From an uncultured Fibrobacter sp. (GTDB lineage Bacteria; Fibrobacterota; Fibrobacteria; Fibrobacterales; Fibrobacteraceae), in contig CAMHDS010000010.1 of the NCBI GenBank assembly GCA_946183925.1, positions 1-52,006 of the forward strand: a stretch of 52,006 nt of DNA. Direction: 5' to 3'. The position numbers were made by a program, and so were the translations under genes. The notes below the pieces were generated by a model, which did no database searches, was not told where the DNA came from, and saw nothing but the letters and a program-made list of their open reading frames with translations. Positions 31,076-40,514 of this stretch are shown here, in pieces. Within the stretch, counting starts at the first letter, position 1. Each line of letters begins with the position of its first letter.

Positions 31076-34000
31076 ATGCAGATAAAACTGTCAAAAAAAT
31101 TAAAGAAGCTCCTGATTGGTTTTGGACTCACTTCTGTCCTTGTCTTTCTCATTTTGTTCCTAGGCAACGTGCAGAACCCACAGCTAGATGGAGTCCGCAA
31201 CGGTGCAGAATCCCTAGAATACCTGTTCTACGACATGTTCTTCAAGGTCAAGACGGGCAAGACCCACAACCTCGAAGAAACCGGCGACAAGAACGCCCTG
31301 AACAGCCATTACGACCCAAACATCTTTATCGTGGATATTGACGAACCCTCCCTGGCAAAACTGGGAAACTACAACACCTGGGACCGTTCCATCCACGCCG
31401 ACGTGGTCAAGAACCTGAGCAACGGAGGGGCATCGGCCATCGGCTTCGACATCCTGTTCAAGAATGCCGATTTTGGCGAACAGAAAACCCAGCAGGTCAC
31501 CACCATGCTGAACAAGCTGAGCCCGGACACGCCCTGGGATTCCCTAGGAGGCGACATACGCACCTTCTACAACTATGACTCCATGCTAGTGAGCGCCGTC
31601 AAGGAAAGCGGGAACACCATCGTCTGCAACATTTTTGATAGCTACCAGTCCTACAAACACGAATCCCAGTGGAGACCACTCAGCACCGACGAACGGGCCG
31701 ATGAAGTCGGCTACAGTTCCACCTTCGAACTTTCACAAGTAGACTCCGCCCAGAACATCGAACCCAAGGACCTGCTGGACAACATCTTCCCGGAACTGGC
31801 CAAAGCCGGTGCCCAGATGGGTTCGGTAAACGCCTACCCCGATGACGACGGCGTGGTCCGCCGCGTTTCGCTTCTTTACCGTTTTCCCAACCCGGAACTC
31901 TACTCCGGAACGGAAAGCAAGATTTATTCCACCATGCCCCTGATGACACTTTTGCACCTTTTCCACCAGAAACCGAAAAACGTAAAAATCAAGATGGGGC
32001 AGTACATCGACCTTGGCAAGCCCTTTGGCATCTATAGGGACTCTGCAGGATTTTTCCACACCACATTCCCCCAGTTCAGTTACCCCATGTTCCTGGCCCT
32101 CCACAAGAAAATCAAGGAGGCGGCCAAGAAACCCGAGGAAAACACCCAGTTTATCGACATTTCTTCGAAGATTATCGCCACCAAGAACAGCGAGGGAAAC
32201 ATCACCTTCGAAATCTTTGAAGGCCAGATGTTGAACGAAACCCTTTCCGACGCTCTTTCCCAAATTGACGTCACCATGCTGGATTCCCTGGGCGAAGACG
32301 AAGAAAAAGAGGTAGCCGAAAACATTACCGTCAAGCGGGACGAAGAAGGGACCAACCGATTTGTGCTTACCGACAGCGAAGAAGACGAAGAGGCGGTCAT
32401 CACTCCCTATATCGTGAATACCGTCAAGTATTTTGCGGACTCCCTACAGAAGCTCCCGCCGAACAAACCCACCCATATTTCCATGGACATGGACATCCAT
32501 TACGACTTCGCCAAGAAAAAGTGGGTATCCAACCTGGTCATTTTGAACAACGACGTGCTGACAGACATTATCAACACCTCCGAAGAACGCATCAACAACC
32601 TGGGCGAAGGCAAAGAAATCCGGTTTGGCAAGGTGAAACAGATTCCCATCGACCGCTGGGGACATTACCAAATCAATTACAAGGGCCGCTACAATACAGC
32701 TGAAACGGAAAGGGTTTTCCAGCACCTGTCCTATTACGACATTACCAAGAACCGGGTAGATCCGGGACTTTTCCAGGGCAAGATTTTCATTTTGGGTTCG
32801 GCAGCACCGGCCCTGTTCGACTTTGTGACCGCCCCCCACGAAGAAAACTACCCCGGCGTGCTGACCCACGCCACCATCCTCCAAAATATCTTGAACGACG
32901 ATTTCCTTGTCACCCTGCAGGAACGCTACCAGCAGATTATTGTGGTGTTACTCGCCCTGGTTTGCCTACTGGTGGGGCTCTACGTAAAGAGCTACATCTC
33001 CATTGCGCTTTCCTTTGTGCTGATGGGCGGCTACCTGGGCATCGCCTACCATTACTTTGAACAGGGGCTGTACCTTGGAGCTTCCAAGCAGATTTTTGCC
33101 ATACTGTTCACCAACATTATCGCCCTGATTATCCAGTTCTATTTCGAGACCAAGGAAAAGCGCTTCCTGGGAAATGCCTTCAAGCAATACATCTCTCCTG
33201 AACTGATCGACGAGATGGTGAACAATGAAATCATGCCCACCCTGGGCGGTTCCAAGTCCAACATCACCGCCTACTTTACCGACATCGCCAGTTTCTCCAC
33301 CTTCTCCGAAAAAATCGGAGACCCCAGCAAGCTGGTGGAACTTCTGAACGAATACCTTACCGCCATGACGGACACCCTGCTAGAGAACAAGGGAACATTG
33401 GACAAGTACGAAGGTGACGCCATCATCGCCTTCTTCGGAGCCCCTATGCCACTGCCCAACCACGCCCAGAACGCCTGCGACAGCGCCGTAGATATGCAGA
33501 CCAAACTCATGGCCCTCCGCAAGAAATGGGCGGGCGAAGGAAACAAATGGCCCAAGGTTGTCCACGACATGCACATGAGAATCGGTATCAACTCCGGCGA
33601 CATCGTGACCGGAAACATGGGTTCCACCATGCGCAAGAACTACACCATGATGGGCGACGCCGTGAACCTGGCGGCCCGTCTGGAAAGCGCCGCTAAACAG
33701 TACGGAGCCTACATCCAGATAAGCGAAGACACCCAGAAACACCTGGACGAAGGCCGGTTCATCTACCGCTCGCTGGACACCATCCGCGTGATAGGCAAGA
33801 GCCAGCCCGTCAAGACCTTCGAATTGCTGGCAAAGCCCGGCTGCGAAAACGAAGTGCAGTTACACAAGCTGGTGGAAATCTGGGAACAGGCCCGCACCGC
33901 CTACTTAGCGATGGACTGGAATCGCGCCGAGGAACTGTTCACGGAATGCCTGAACTACGAACCCCACCACCCCGACAGGGATCCGGGTTCCAAGACCACG

Positions 34001-34102
34001 CCTTCACACGTTTATATCAAGCGCTGCGAAGCTTATAAGGTAAACCCGCCCGTAGCCCAAGGCGAAACCTGGGACGGGGTGTTTACGGCTACAGAAAAAT
34101 AG
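31076..34102 (+). CDS. CHASE2-domain class III adenylate cyclase
   Basis: This is a 1008-residue membrane protein. One N-terminal helix (about 13-33) is followed by a very long extracytoplasmic CHASE2-type sensor (NIFIVDIDEPSLAKLGNY, GASAIGFDILF), with insertions rich in Glu and Asp, to about residue 615. Two or three helices (about 618-690) lead to a class III cyclase domain: metal aspartates Asp736 (YFTDIASF) and Asp781, Lys777 in LDKYEGDAIIAFFG, and GDAVNLAARLE with Asp861. The Lys/Asp pair indicates ATP as substrate. A TPR-like helical tail of about 80 residues follows. Both catalytic metals and the transition-state Asn/Arg are present, so it should be active. The signal sensed is unknown. 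Confidence 0.9.
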   Translation: MQIKLSKKLKKLLIGFGLTSVLVFLILFLGNVQNPQLDGVRNGAESLEYLFYDMFFKVKTGKTHNLEETGDKNALNSHYDPNIFIVDIDEPSLAKLGNYNTWDRSIHADVVKNLSNGGASAIGFDILFKNADFGEQKTQQVTTMLNKLSPDTPWDSLGGDIRTFYNYDSMLVSAVKESGNTIVCNIFDSYQSYKHESQWRPLSTDERADEVGYSSTFELSQVDSAQNIEPKDLLDNIFPELAKAGAQMGSVNAYPDDDGVVRRVSLLYRFPNPELYSGTESKIYSTMPLMTLLHLFHQKPKNVKIKMGQYIDLGKPFGIYRDSAGFFHTTFPQFSYPMFLALHKKIKEAAKKPEENTQFIDISSKIIATKNSEGNITFEIFEGQMLNETLSDALSQIDVTMLDSLGEDEEKEVAENITVKRDEEGTNRFVLTDSEEDEEAVITPYIVNTVKYFADSLQKLPPNKPTHISMDMDIHYDFAKKKWVSNLVILNNDVLTDIINTSEERINNLGEGKEIRFGKVKQIPIDRWGHYQINYKGRYNTAETERVFQHLSYYDITKNRVDPGLFQGKIFILGSAAPALFDFVTAPHEENYPGVLTHATILQNILNDDFLVTLQERYQQIIVVLLALVCLLVGLYVKSYISIALSFVLMGGYLGIAYHYFEQGLYLGASKQIFAILFTNIIALIIQFYFETKEKRFLGNAFKQYISPELIDEMVNNEIMPTLGGSKSNITAYFTDIASFSTFSEKIGDPSKLVELLNEYLTAMTDTLLENKGTLDKYEGDAIIAFFGAPMPLPNHAQNACDSAVDMQTKLMALRKKWAGEGNKWPKVVHDMHMRIGINSGDIVTGNMGSTMRKNYTMMGDAVNLAARLESAAKQYGAYIQISEDTQKHLDEGRFIYRSLDTIRVIGKSQPVKTFELLAKPGCENEVQLHKLVEIWEQARTAYLAMDWNRAEELFTECLNYEPHHPDRDPGSKTTPSHVYIKRCEAYKVNPPVAQGETWDGVFTATEK

Positions 34103-34122
34103 CGGCATAGCCGCTATTTTTC
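34094..34122. terminator. Bidirectional terminator between cyclase and panC
   Basis: GAAAAATAGCGGC and GCCGCTATTTTTC form a perfect 13-bp stem with a 3-base loop, with A and T runs within the stem ends on both strands. It overlaps the cyclase stop and lies 30 bp past the panC stop. Confidence 0.92.
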
Positions 34123-34155
34123 AATTACGAATCCGGATTTCGGAATTCAGAATTA
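34123..34155. repeat. Short-word repeat (AATTCGGAATTC type)
   Basis: CGGATTTCGGAATTCAGAATT belongs to a word family (GAATTC/CGGAATT) that recurs at 46757-46788 and 51688-51724, each time beside the end of a gene. Confidence 0.6.
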
Positions 34156-35004
34156 GTTCAGCTCGATATTGTCGATCAGGCGGGTCTTACCGAAGAAGGC
34201 GGCCACGAGGATAACCACCTTGTCGCCATCGCGGAGGACACCGTTGAACTTTTGCAAGTTCTTCTGGTTCACCACTTCCACGTACTGGACCTGGCCGCGA
34301 TTGGCCAGCACGGACTTCAGCACGATATCCCTGAGACGCACCACACCGCGCTCGCCGTTCTCAAAAGCCTTCTTGGCCAACTTCAGACCTTCGGAAATGC
34401 CTAACGCCTGCTTGCGTTCATCGGCTGTCAGGTATTCGTTACGGCTAGAAAGGGCAAGACCAGATTCTTCGCGGACGATAGGCACCCGATAAATTTCGAT
34501 GTCGAAGTTCAGATCCTTCACCATCTTTTCGATGAGGAACACCTGCTGGTAGTCCTTCTCGCCAAAGAAAGCCTTGTTCGCTCCGGATATCAGGAACAGT
34601 TTGGCCACTACGGTCAAGACACCGCGGAAATGACCCGGGCGGTAAGCACCGCAGTACATGCTTTCAAGGGTTTCGTCCCGCACCAGGGTCAGCGGGTCGC
34701 CATCGGGATACATCTCGGCAACGCTGGGCGCAAAGACATAGTCCGCTCCCAAGGATTCCGCCAATTTGGCATCTGCCTCCAAGCGCTTGGGATACTTGTC
34801 CAGGTCTTCGTTACGACCGAACTGGATAGGGTTCAAGAAAACGCTTACCACCGTCACTTCGCAGTTCTTTACGGATTCCTTGATCAACGCCCCGTGACCG
34901 TCGTGGAGAGCGCCCATGGTGGGCACAAGTCCAATGACCTTGTCCTTCTTGATAAGGGGTTTCAGGGTTTCACGTAATTCCGCTATAGTCTTGATGATTT
35001 GCAT
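34153..35004 (-). CDS. panC: Pantothenate synthetase
   Basis: This is a 283-residue ligase condensing pantoate with beta-alanine at ATP expense for coenzyme A. It shows PTMGALHDGH (28-37, the nucleotidyl-transferase HIGH-type motif), VSVFLNPIQFG, FGEKDYQQ and the SSRN segment (ALSSRNEYL). The length is standard. It lies 9 bp downstream of the deoxynucleoside kinase gene and is the last gene of the folK-kinase-panC operon, ending at the strong terminator shared with the cyclase. Confidence 0.96.
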   Translation of the reverse strand: MQIIKTIAELRETLKPLIKKDKVIGLVPTMGALHDGHGALIKESVKNCEVTVVSVFLNPIQFGRNEDLDKYPKRLEADAKLAESLGADYVFAPSVAEMYPDGDPLTLVRDETLESMYCGAYRPGHFRGVLTVVAKLFLISGANKAFFGEKDYQQVFLIEKMVKDLNFDIEIYRVPIVREESGLALSSRNEYLTADERKQALGISEGLKLAKKAFENGERGVVRLRDIVLKSVLANRGQVQYVEVVNQKNLQKFNGVLRDGDKVVILVAAFFGKTRLIDNIELN

Positions 35005-35013
35005 ATTGCCTTC

Positions 35014-35664
35014 TTAGTTACCATCGGGAACAAAGTAGGTGGTCTGCCGCGGGCATTCCGCAATAGCATCCAGGATTTGTTTCAGGTGATTTTCGTTGTG
35101 TACAAAGTCGATATTGTCCGTGTTGATAATCAGCACGGGGGCACTGGGGTAGTGCCAGAAAAGGTGGTCGTAGCGCTCTTGCAGGTCCTTGAGGTAGTTG
35201 CCCTCGATGGCCTTTTCCATCTGGCGGCCACGGCCGCGAATGCGGTTCAGAAGTGTCGGGACACTGGCCTGCAGGTAAACCACCAGGTCGGGTTTCGGCA
35301 GGTCCTTGTCCAAGGAGCGGGCCACCTGCTCGTACATGGTGTACTCACTGTCAGAAAGGTTCTGGGCCGCAAAAATCTGGTCTTTATCAAAGGTATAGTC
35401 GCACACCAGCAGGTCGTGGAACAGGTCGCTCTGGATTCCCGTGTTCTGCAACTGCTTGTGGCGGTCCAACAAAAAGAACAGCTGAGTCTGGAAGGCGTAG
35501 GCTTCCTTATTTTCGTAAAATTTTTCCAAGAAGGGGTTTTCTGCAAAGTTTTCCTCGATGCAGAAGGCGTTCCACCGTTCGGCGATAATCCGAGCGAGTG
35601 TGGTCTTTCCGACCCCGATGACCCCTTCAATGGCCAAAAAATGCACGCCCTTGTCCGTAAGCAT
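35014..35664 (-). CDS. Deoxynucleoside kinase (deoxyadenosine/deoxyguanosine type)
   Basis: This is a 216-residue salvage kinase. It has the P-loop GVIGVGKT (14-21), the DRHK motif of the family, CDYTFDKDQIFA (the substrate-linked aspartate loop) and the LID arginines in RIRGRGRQME. Family members phosphorylate purine or pyrimidine deoxynucleosides; the exact substrate cannot be read. The start is the ATG at 35664, overlapping the folK stop by one base (TGATG), with GGAGGA upstream. A longer reading would run back inside folK and is not used. Confidence 0.9.
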   Translation of the reverse strand: MLTDKGVHFLAIEGVIGVGKTTLARIIAERWNAFCIEENFAENPFLEKFYENKEAYAFQTQLFFLLDRHKQLQNTGIQSDLFHDLLVCDYTFDKDQIFAAQNLSDSEYTMYEQVARSLDKDLPKPDLVVYLQASVPTLLNRIRGRGRQMEKAIEGNYLKDLQERYDHLFWHYPSAPVLIINTDNIDFVHNENHLKQILDAIAECPRQTTYFVPDGN

Positions 35665-36173
35665 CAGTCTTCCTCCCCTGTGACGGTGCGGAACGGGATT
35701 TTCCCCTCGCGGGCTAGCAAATCCGCAAGCAAACTTTTCACGGTACGCCCGTTCAACGGGTCTTCCCAATCGGGGGCGATATCGTTCAGCGGCACAAGCA
35801 CGAACTGGCGGTGCAGAATCTCCCCGTGGGGAACCTGCGGCCTGCCGGACAGCACGTGATTGCCGTAATATAGAAGGTCCAGATCGATTTCACGGGAATT
35901 CCAGTGACCCCTGGGTTTACGCCCCAGCACCAGTTCGGAACCCTTGAGGTAATGGAGCAGCCGCGTAGGCGTGCCAGCATACCAGAAACTCACTACCTGG
36001 TTGAAATACGGACCCTGGCCTTCGGGGCCTACCGGCGGAGTCTCGTAGGTGGGGCTTTCTTTCCAGCCACCGGCAGAAATTCGGCGCAACATGTCACGCC
36101 CCTCAGAGAGGCGCTTGCCCCGAGGAGAAAGATTGCTGCCAAGAGCCACAAAAACTCTTTCTAAGGATTCCAC
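35664..36173 (-). CDS. folK: 2-amino-4-hydroxy-6-hydroxymethyldihydropteridine pyrophosphokinase (HPPK)
   Basis: This is a 169-residue folate-pathway enzyme transferring pyrophosphate from ATP to hydroxymethyl-dihydropterin. It shows VFVALGSNLSPRG at the N-terminus, YETPPVGPEGQGPYFNQVV, the ATP/pterin motif RGHWNSREIDLDLLYY and the VPHGEILHRQFVLVPL motif. The start is a GTG at 36173. A TATATTAG element lies 5 bp upstream (36179-36186), so the leader is very short. It is the first gene of the operon with the kinase and panC. Confidence 0.95.
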   Translation of the reverse strand: MESLERVFVALGSNLSPRGKRLSEGRDMLRRISAGGWKESPTYETPPVGPEGQGPYFNQVVSFWYAGTPTRLLHYLKGSELVLGRKPRGHWNSREIDLDLLYYGNHVLSGRPQVPHGEILHRQFVLVPLNDIAPDWEDPLNGRTVKSLLADLLAREGKIPFRTVTGEED

Positions 36174-36439
36174 AGCCTCTAATATAGTTAAAACAACTTG
36201 TCATTTTTTCACTTTTTTTTGACATTTAAGCCGTTTTTTGCTGACAAAAACTTTTTTTTTATTTATCTTATAGGGCATTGAGGGAGCAAAGCCTTCCCAA
36301 TTTTATGGAGAGTATTTCTCCATTTTATCATATCTCCCATTCAAGTTCTTTTCCACTTAAAAAAGACCTTACTATATCAAAGGATAATCTAGTGCCTAGA
36401 TCAAAAAGTAATCCTGATGAAGGATTGAACGAAGTTTCT
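36174..36439 (+). promoter_or_regulatory. A/T-rich leader of rho with hairpin
   Basis: This 266-bp region precedes the chosen rho ATG. A perfect 7-bp hairpin, ATGGAGA-GTATT-TCTCCAT, lies at 36305-36323. The frame of rho stays open from 36278 (54 more codons, A/T-rich, Ser-rich), so either the leader is untranslated or Rho has an unusual N-terminal extension. Rho genes are often autoregulated by attenuation in a long leader. Confidence 0.4.
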
Positions 36440-38254
36440 ATGACCCCCGAACAGAATCAAGCCGCAGAAGCAGACAAGCCCAAGCGTCGCGGTCGCCCCC
36501 CGAAAAAAGCAAAAGAAGATAGCGATGTCCAGAAGGCCGCCGCCGAATTCATGGAAGCGGAAAAGAAAGCCGAACCGAAAGCGGCTCCTGCAGAAAAGCC
36601 CACCGAACCCAAGGCCGCACCCGTAACCGACGGAACCCCCGCAGTTGCTGCGACCGCACCGACCGAAAACAAAGGGCAGAATCCGCAACAGGGTCAGGGC
36701 AACGCCCAGCAGCAAAGCCAGAACCAGAACGGCCAACAGCAAGGCCAAAACAACCAAGGTCAGGCGCAGAACAACCAGAATCAGAATAGGGGCAACCAGA
36801 ATAACCAGAGCGGCCAGGGCAACAACAAGTTCAACAATAATAAATTCAACAAGTTTAACAAGTTCAAGAACCGCCATGGCAAGAACCTGCCCCAGGACGA
36901 CTTTTTGGACGAAAGTATCCAGCTGCCACCGCCGGACCCCGAGAAGGTGGCCGCCGCGCGGGCCAAGTGGAGAGAACTCCGCGGGCTCCCCATGTTCGAG
37001 CTTCAGCGCCAGGCCGACGAGCTCTCTATTCCCGACTTCAAGACCATGCGCAAGCAGGCCCTGGTCTATAGCATCTTGAGCGCCACTACCGGCGAAGACT
37101 GCCCCATCTATACCGAGGGCGTGCTGGAAATCATTCCCGACGGCGGACATGGATTCTTGCGGAACCCCGACCACAACTACCTGGCGGGCCCCGACGACAT
37201 CTACATCAGCCGTAACATCATCCGCCGTTACGACCTGAAGATGGGCGACACCATCACCGGCCAGATCCGCCAACCCAAAGAGGGCGAAAAGTATTTTGCC
37301 CTGATGCGCATCGACACGGTGAACTTCGAACCTCCCGAGAAGACCAAACGCCGTGTGGCTTTCGAATACCTGACGCCCATCCATCCCATCGAAAGGCTGA
37401 ACCTGGAATGGGATCCTCAAGAATACAGCACCCGCATCATGAACCTGTTCACCCCCATCGGAAAGGGCCAGCGCAGCATTATCCTCGCCCCTCCCCGCAC
37501 GGGTAAGACGGTTCTTCTGCAGAACATCACCAAGGCCCTCACCATCAACCACCCCGAAGTGAAGCTGATGGTGCTCCTGATTGACGAACGCCCCGAAGAA
37601 GTGACGGAAATGCGCAAGCTGGTGGACCGTCTCCGCGAAGAGGGTGCAGCCCGGGGCAAGAACATCCAGGCCGAAGTGCTGGCATCTACCTTCGACGAAG
37701 AACCCACCCGCCACATCAAGGTGGCCGACATGGTCATTGAAAAGGCCAAGCGCATGGTGGAACACGGAAACGACGTGGTTATTCTGCTGGACTCCATCAC
37801 CCGTTTTGCCCGCGCCAACAACGTGGTGATTCCCCACTCTGGAAAGATCCTCTCCGGCGGTGTGGACGCCAACGCCATGCACAGGCCCAAGCGGTTCTTC
37901 GGTGCCGCCCGTAAAATCGAGAACGGCGGTTCTTTGACCATCATCGGCACTGCCCTTATCGAGACCGGCAGCCGCATGGACGAAGTGATTTTCGAAGAAT
38001 TCAAGGGTACCGGCAACAACGAACTGGTTTTGGACCGCCGTATCGCCGAAAAGCGCATCTGGCCGGCCATCGACATCTTCAAGTCCGGCACCCGCAAAGA
38101 AGAACAGCTTTTGTCCGACGATGAACTCCGTCGCGTGTGGGTGCTCCGCCGCTACCTGCAGGACATGACCACCGTGGAAATCATGGAATTCATGCGTGAC
38201 AAGATGAAGTCCTTCAAGACCAACTACGACTTCTTGAACTCCATGAACGGGTAA
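36440..38254 (+). CDS. rho: Transcription termination factor Rho with Q/N-rich N-terminal insertion
   Basis: This is a 604-residue hexameric RNA helicase that ends transcription. The first 25 residues are basic with an AT-hook-like KRRGRPPKK. Residues 78-147 are almost only Gln, Asn and Gly followed by NKFNKFNKF repeats, a disordered segment inserted before the RNA-binding domain. The conserved core follows: the Rho N-domain, Walker [10 protein letters not shown] (about 349-357; usually PPKAGKT), [26 protein letters not shown], and [22 protein letters not shown]. The ATG at 36440 is preferred because upstream codons are A/T-rich and unlike the rest. Neither start has a good ribosome-binding site. 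Confidence 0.94.
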   Translation: MTPEQNQAAEADKPKRRGRPPKKAKEDSDVQKAAAEFMEAEKKAEPKAAPAEKPTEPKAAPVTDGTPAVAATAPTENKGQNPQQGQGNAQQQSQNQNGQQQGQNNQGQAQNNQNQNRGNQNNQSGQGNNKFNNNKFNKFNKFKNRHGKNLPQDDFLDESIQLPPPDPEKVAAARAKWRELRGLPMFELQRQADELSIPDFKTMRKQALVYSILSATTGEDCPIYTEGVLEIIPDGGHGFLRNPDHNYLAGPDDIYISRNIIRRYDLKMGDTITGQIRQPKEGEKYFALMRIDTVNFEPPEKTKRRVAFEYLTPIHPIERLNLEWDPQEYSTRIMNLFTPIGKGQRSIILAPPRTGKTVLLQNITKALTINHPEVKLMVLLIDERPEEVTEMRKLVDRLREEGAARGKNIQAEVLASTFDEEPTRHIKVADMVIEKAKRMVEHGNDVVILLDSITRFARANNVVIPHSGKILSGGVDANAMHRPKRFFGAARKIENGGSLTIIGTALIETGSRMDEVIFEEFKGTGNNELVLDRRIAEKRIWPAIDIFKSGTRKEEQLLSDDELRRVWVLRRYLQDMTTVEIMEFMRDKMKSFKTNYDFLNSMNG

Positions 38255-38259
38255 TTCGA

Positions 38260-38340
38260 TTGTGAAATGTGGAGTGTGAAGTGTGAAATGAAAAACGGGA
38301 AATTAACCATTAACCATTACACATCTCACATTACTCATTA
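38260..38340. repeat. Hairpin-forming intergenic repeat between rho and proC
   Basis: TGTGAAATGTGGAGTGTGAA words on the left are approximate reverse complements of CATTACACATCTCACATTAC on the right. The repeat fills the gap between two genes on the same strand. Confidence 0.7.
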
Positions 38341-38381
38341 AGTATTTGTTATTAAATTATAAAGGTTTGAAGGATTTTATT

Positions 38382-39185
38382 ATGGACAAAAAAATATTCT
38401 TTGCAGGTACTGGCAACATGGGAGGCGCCATCCTCCGCGGACTTTTGAATGCAAAAGTCAGCCCCAAGTCCATTTTCTTTTTTGACCCCAACGATACTGC
38501 CGCAGCGGCGGTGAGCAAGCTCGGCTGTGTCCGCGTCAAGAACTTCGCGGAAGGCGTCAAGAAGGCAGACATTACCTTCCTTTGCGTAAAGCCCCAGATT
38601 TTCAAGCTCGTGTCCAACGAGTGGAAAAATGCCGTCAAGGCCATCAAGGGGACAAAGACCTTCGTGAGCATTATGGCTGGAGTCAAGCGGGAATCCCTTC
38701 TCGCCGCTCTCGGGAGCAAGAACCAGGTCCTCCGCGTGATGCCCAACCTGCCGCTTACGGTGGGCAGGGGCACGGTGGCACTTGCCACCGACGGCGTCTC
38801 CGAAGACACCCTGAAGACCGCCGAAGAAATTTTTGGAACTATCGGAGTCACCTGTCGCGTCACCGAAAGTTTGATGGACGCCGTCACCGGACTTTCCGGT
38901 AGTGCCCCCGCCTACGTCTTCGAGTTCATCGAAGGTCTCACCCGCGGAGGCGTCAAGGCTGGCCTTACCCGGGACGTGGCGCTGAAACTTACCCTCGGTA
39001 CCATCGAAGGAGCCGTGGAACTGGTGAAGCAGTCCGGCAAGAGCGTGAGCGACCTTTGCGCCATGGTCTGCTCTCCCGGTGGCACCACCATCGCAGGCGT
39101 AGACGCTCTCGAAGAAGGCGCTTTCCGAAGCACCCTCATCAAGGCCGTGGTGGCAGGCACAAAAAGAAGTAAGGAATTAGGATAA
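38382..39185 (+). CDS. proC: Pyrroline-5-carboxylate reductase
   Basis: This is a 267-residue enzyme reducing pyrroline-5-carboxylate to proline with NAD(P)H. The Rossmann loop is FFAGTGNMGGAIL (6-18). The C-terminal substrate and dimer region is complete: LSGSAPAYVFEFIEGL, GGVKAGL, CSPGGTTIAGVDALEEGAFR. The ATG at 38382 has an AAGGA ribosome-binding site 7 bases upstream. The next gene starts 1 bp after the stop, so proC and the sigma-54 activator are probably one unit, an odd pairing. Confidence 0.95.
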   Translation: MDKKIFFAGTGNMGGAILRGLLNAKVSPKSIFFFDPNDTAAAAVSKLGCVRVKNFAEGVKKADITFLCVKPQIFKLVSNEWKNAVKAIKGTKTFVSIMAGVKRESLLAALGSKNQVLRVMPNLPLTVGRGTVALATDGVSEDTLKTAEEIFGTIGVTCRVTESLMDAVTGLSGSAPAYVFEFIEGLTRGGVKAGLTRDVALKLTLGTIEGAVELVKQSGKSVSDLCAMVCSPGGTTIAGVDALEEGAFRSTLIKAVVAGTKRSKELG

Positions 39186-39186
39186 T

Positions 39187-40497
39187 TTGTCCTCCATCCA
39201 GTTATTCTCCAACGAAACCGACACATCCGCCTTTATCCAGGATGTGCTTTCGTCTGTGAATTACGAACTGGAAACCTTTACCGCCTGGAGCAAGGTCGAC
39301 CAGGTCACCTCACCCATCGTCGTCTGGGATCTGGATTCCTTTGTCCAGTGCAACGTAGAGGCTTTGACCGCCATCCGCCTTGAAAAGCCCGACACCATGA
39401 TCCTCGTCTATGCCGAGGATCCCGAAAAGTTCATTTCCATTCCCAACAACCTCTACGACATCATCCTATCAGTAGAATCCCTGAAGCTCCACCTGATGAG
39501 CAAGATCCTTCGACTGAAGGACATCTACAGCGCCAAGATGATTTTCAGGGAACGGATGAGCCATCTGGTAGGAAAAAGCCCCGCCATGGAGAGTCTTCGT
39601 AAAACAGTGGAGCGGACCATTCTCCATACGGGACCTGTCCTTATACAGGGCGAATCCGGCGTGGGTAAAGACCTGGTGGCTCGGGCCATCGCCTGCATGT
39701 ACGAACGGTTTGTCACCGTAAACTGCAGTGCCATTCCCGACGCCCTTTTCGAAAGCGAACTTTTCGGACACACCCGCGGGGCCTTTACCGGAGCCCAGAA
39801 CGAACGTATCGGACTGTTCGAAGAGGCCAACGGCGGTGCCATCTTTTTGGACGAAATTGGCGACATGCCACTACACGCCCAAGTGAAGCTCCTGCGGGTC
39901 ATTCAAAATAGGGAAATCCGCCCCATCGGCGCTAACAAGACTCGACGTGTGGACGTGCGCATCATTGCCGCTACCAACCGGGACCTGAGCGAAGAAATCC
40001 GCAAGGGCCGATTCCGGGAAGACCTTTACTACCGCCTGAACGTGATTCCCATCCAGATTCTCCCCCTGCGGAGCCGCAAAGAAGACATCGAGGACCTGGC
40101 GAACTATTTCATAAAGCAGTACGCCCCCCAAGGTGAAAATTTCATCCTGTCTCCCGAAGCTCTGAAAAAGCTGCAAGCCCACCAGTGGCCAGGAAACATC
40201 CGTGAACTGGAAAACGTAATACAAAGAGCGCTATGCTTTGCAAACCCGGGATTCCTGAAACCCGAAGACCTGCAAATTGACGAGGGCCTATATCAGGAGA
40301 AAGCGCCTTCGGGTATCGCTTTCTGCAACAGCTACGACGAATTCAAAGAATACCTGCTGGAACAGGAACGACAGTTCCTGACTGGCTCCATCGCAAAAAA
40401 CGGTGGTTCCGTAAGCCTCACGGCAGAGCATCTGGGCATGCTCCGTACGGCTTTGTACAATCGATTGAGCCGGTTAGGCGTGAAGGTTCGAGGCTAG
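39187..40497 (+). CDS. Sigma-54-dependent transcription activator with degenerate receiver-like domain
   Basis: This is a 436-residue protein. The first 120 residues have the length of a receiver domain but lack its normal acidic pocket and phospho-aspartate context; only VVWDLDSF is reminiscent. The AAA+ domain is complete: Walker A GESGVGKD (155-162), the sigma-54-contacting GAFTGA (198-203), Walker B AIFLDEIGDM and the C-terminal NIRELENVIQRAL. A Fis-like helix-turn-helix ends the protein (LTAEHLGMLRTALYNRLSRL). It starts at a TTG one base after the proC stop, with AGGA just upstream. It controls sigma-54 promoters; the targets are unknown. Confidence 0.9.
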   Translation: MSSIQLFSNETDTSAFIQDVLSSVNYELETFTAWSKVDQVTSPIVVWDLDSFVQCNVEALTAIRLEKPDTMILVYAEDPEKFISIPNNLYDIILSVESLKLHLMSKILRLKDIYSAKMIFRERMSHLVGKSPAMESLRKTVERTILHTGPVLIQGESGVGKDLVARAIACMYERFVTVNCSAIPDALFESELFGHTRGAFTGAQNERIGLFEEANGGAIFLDEIGDMPLHAQVKLLRVIQNREIRPIGANKTRRVDVRIIAATNRDLSEEIRKGRFREDLYYRLNVIPIQILPLRSRKEDIEDLANYFIKQYAPQGENFILSPEALKKLQAHQWPGNIRELENVIQRALCFANPGFLKPEDLQIDEGLYQEKAPSGIAFCNSYDEFKEYLLEQERQFLTGSIAKNGGSVSLTAEHLGMLRTALYNRLSRLGVKVRG

Positions 40498-40514
40498 TCA
40501 ACTAGACGATTGAT

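Noticed and set aside
36401..37882. Minus-strand open frame of 493 codons
   Set aside because: Antisense to rho; its Leu/Val-rich end is the mirror of the Q/N-rich codons, not a real membrane protein.
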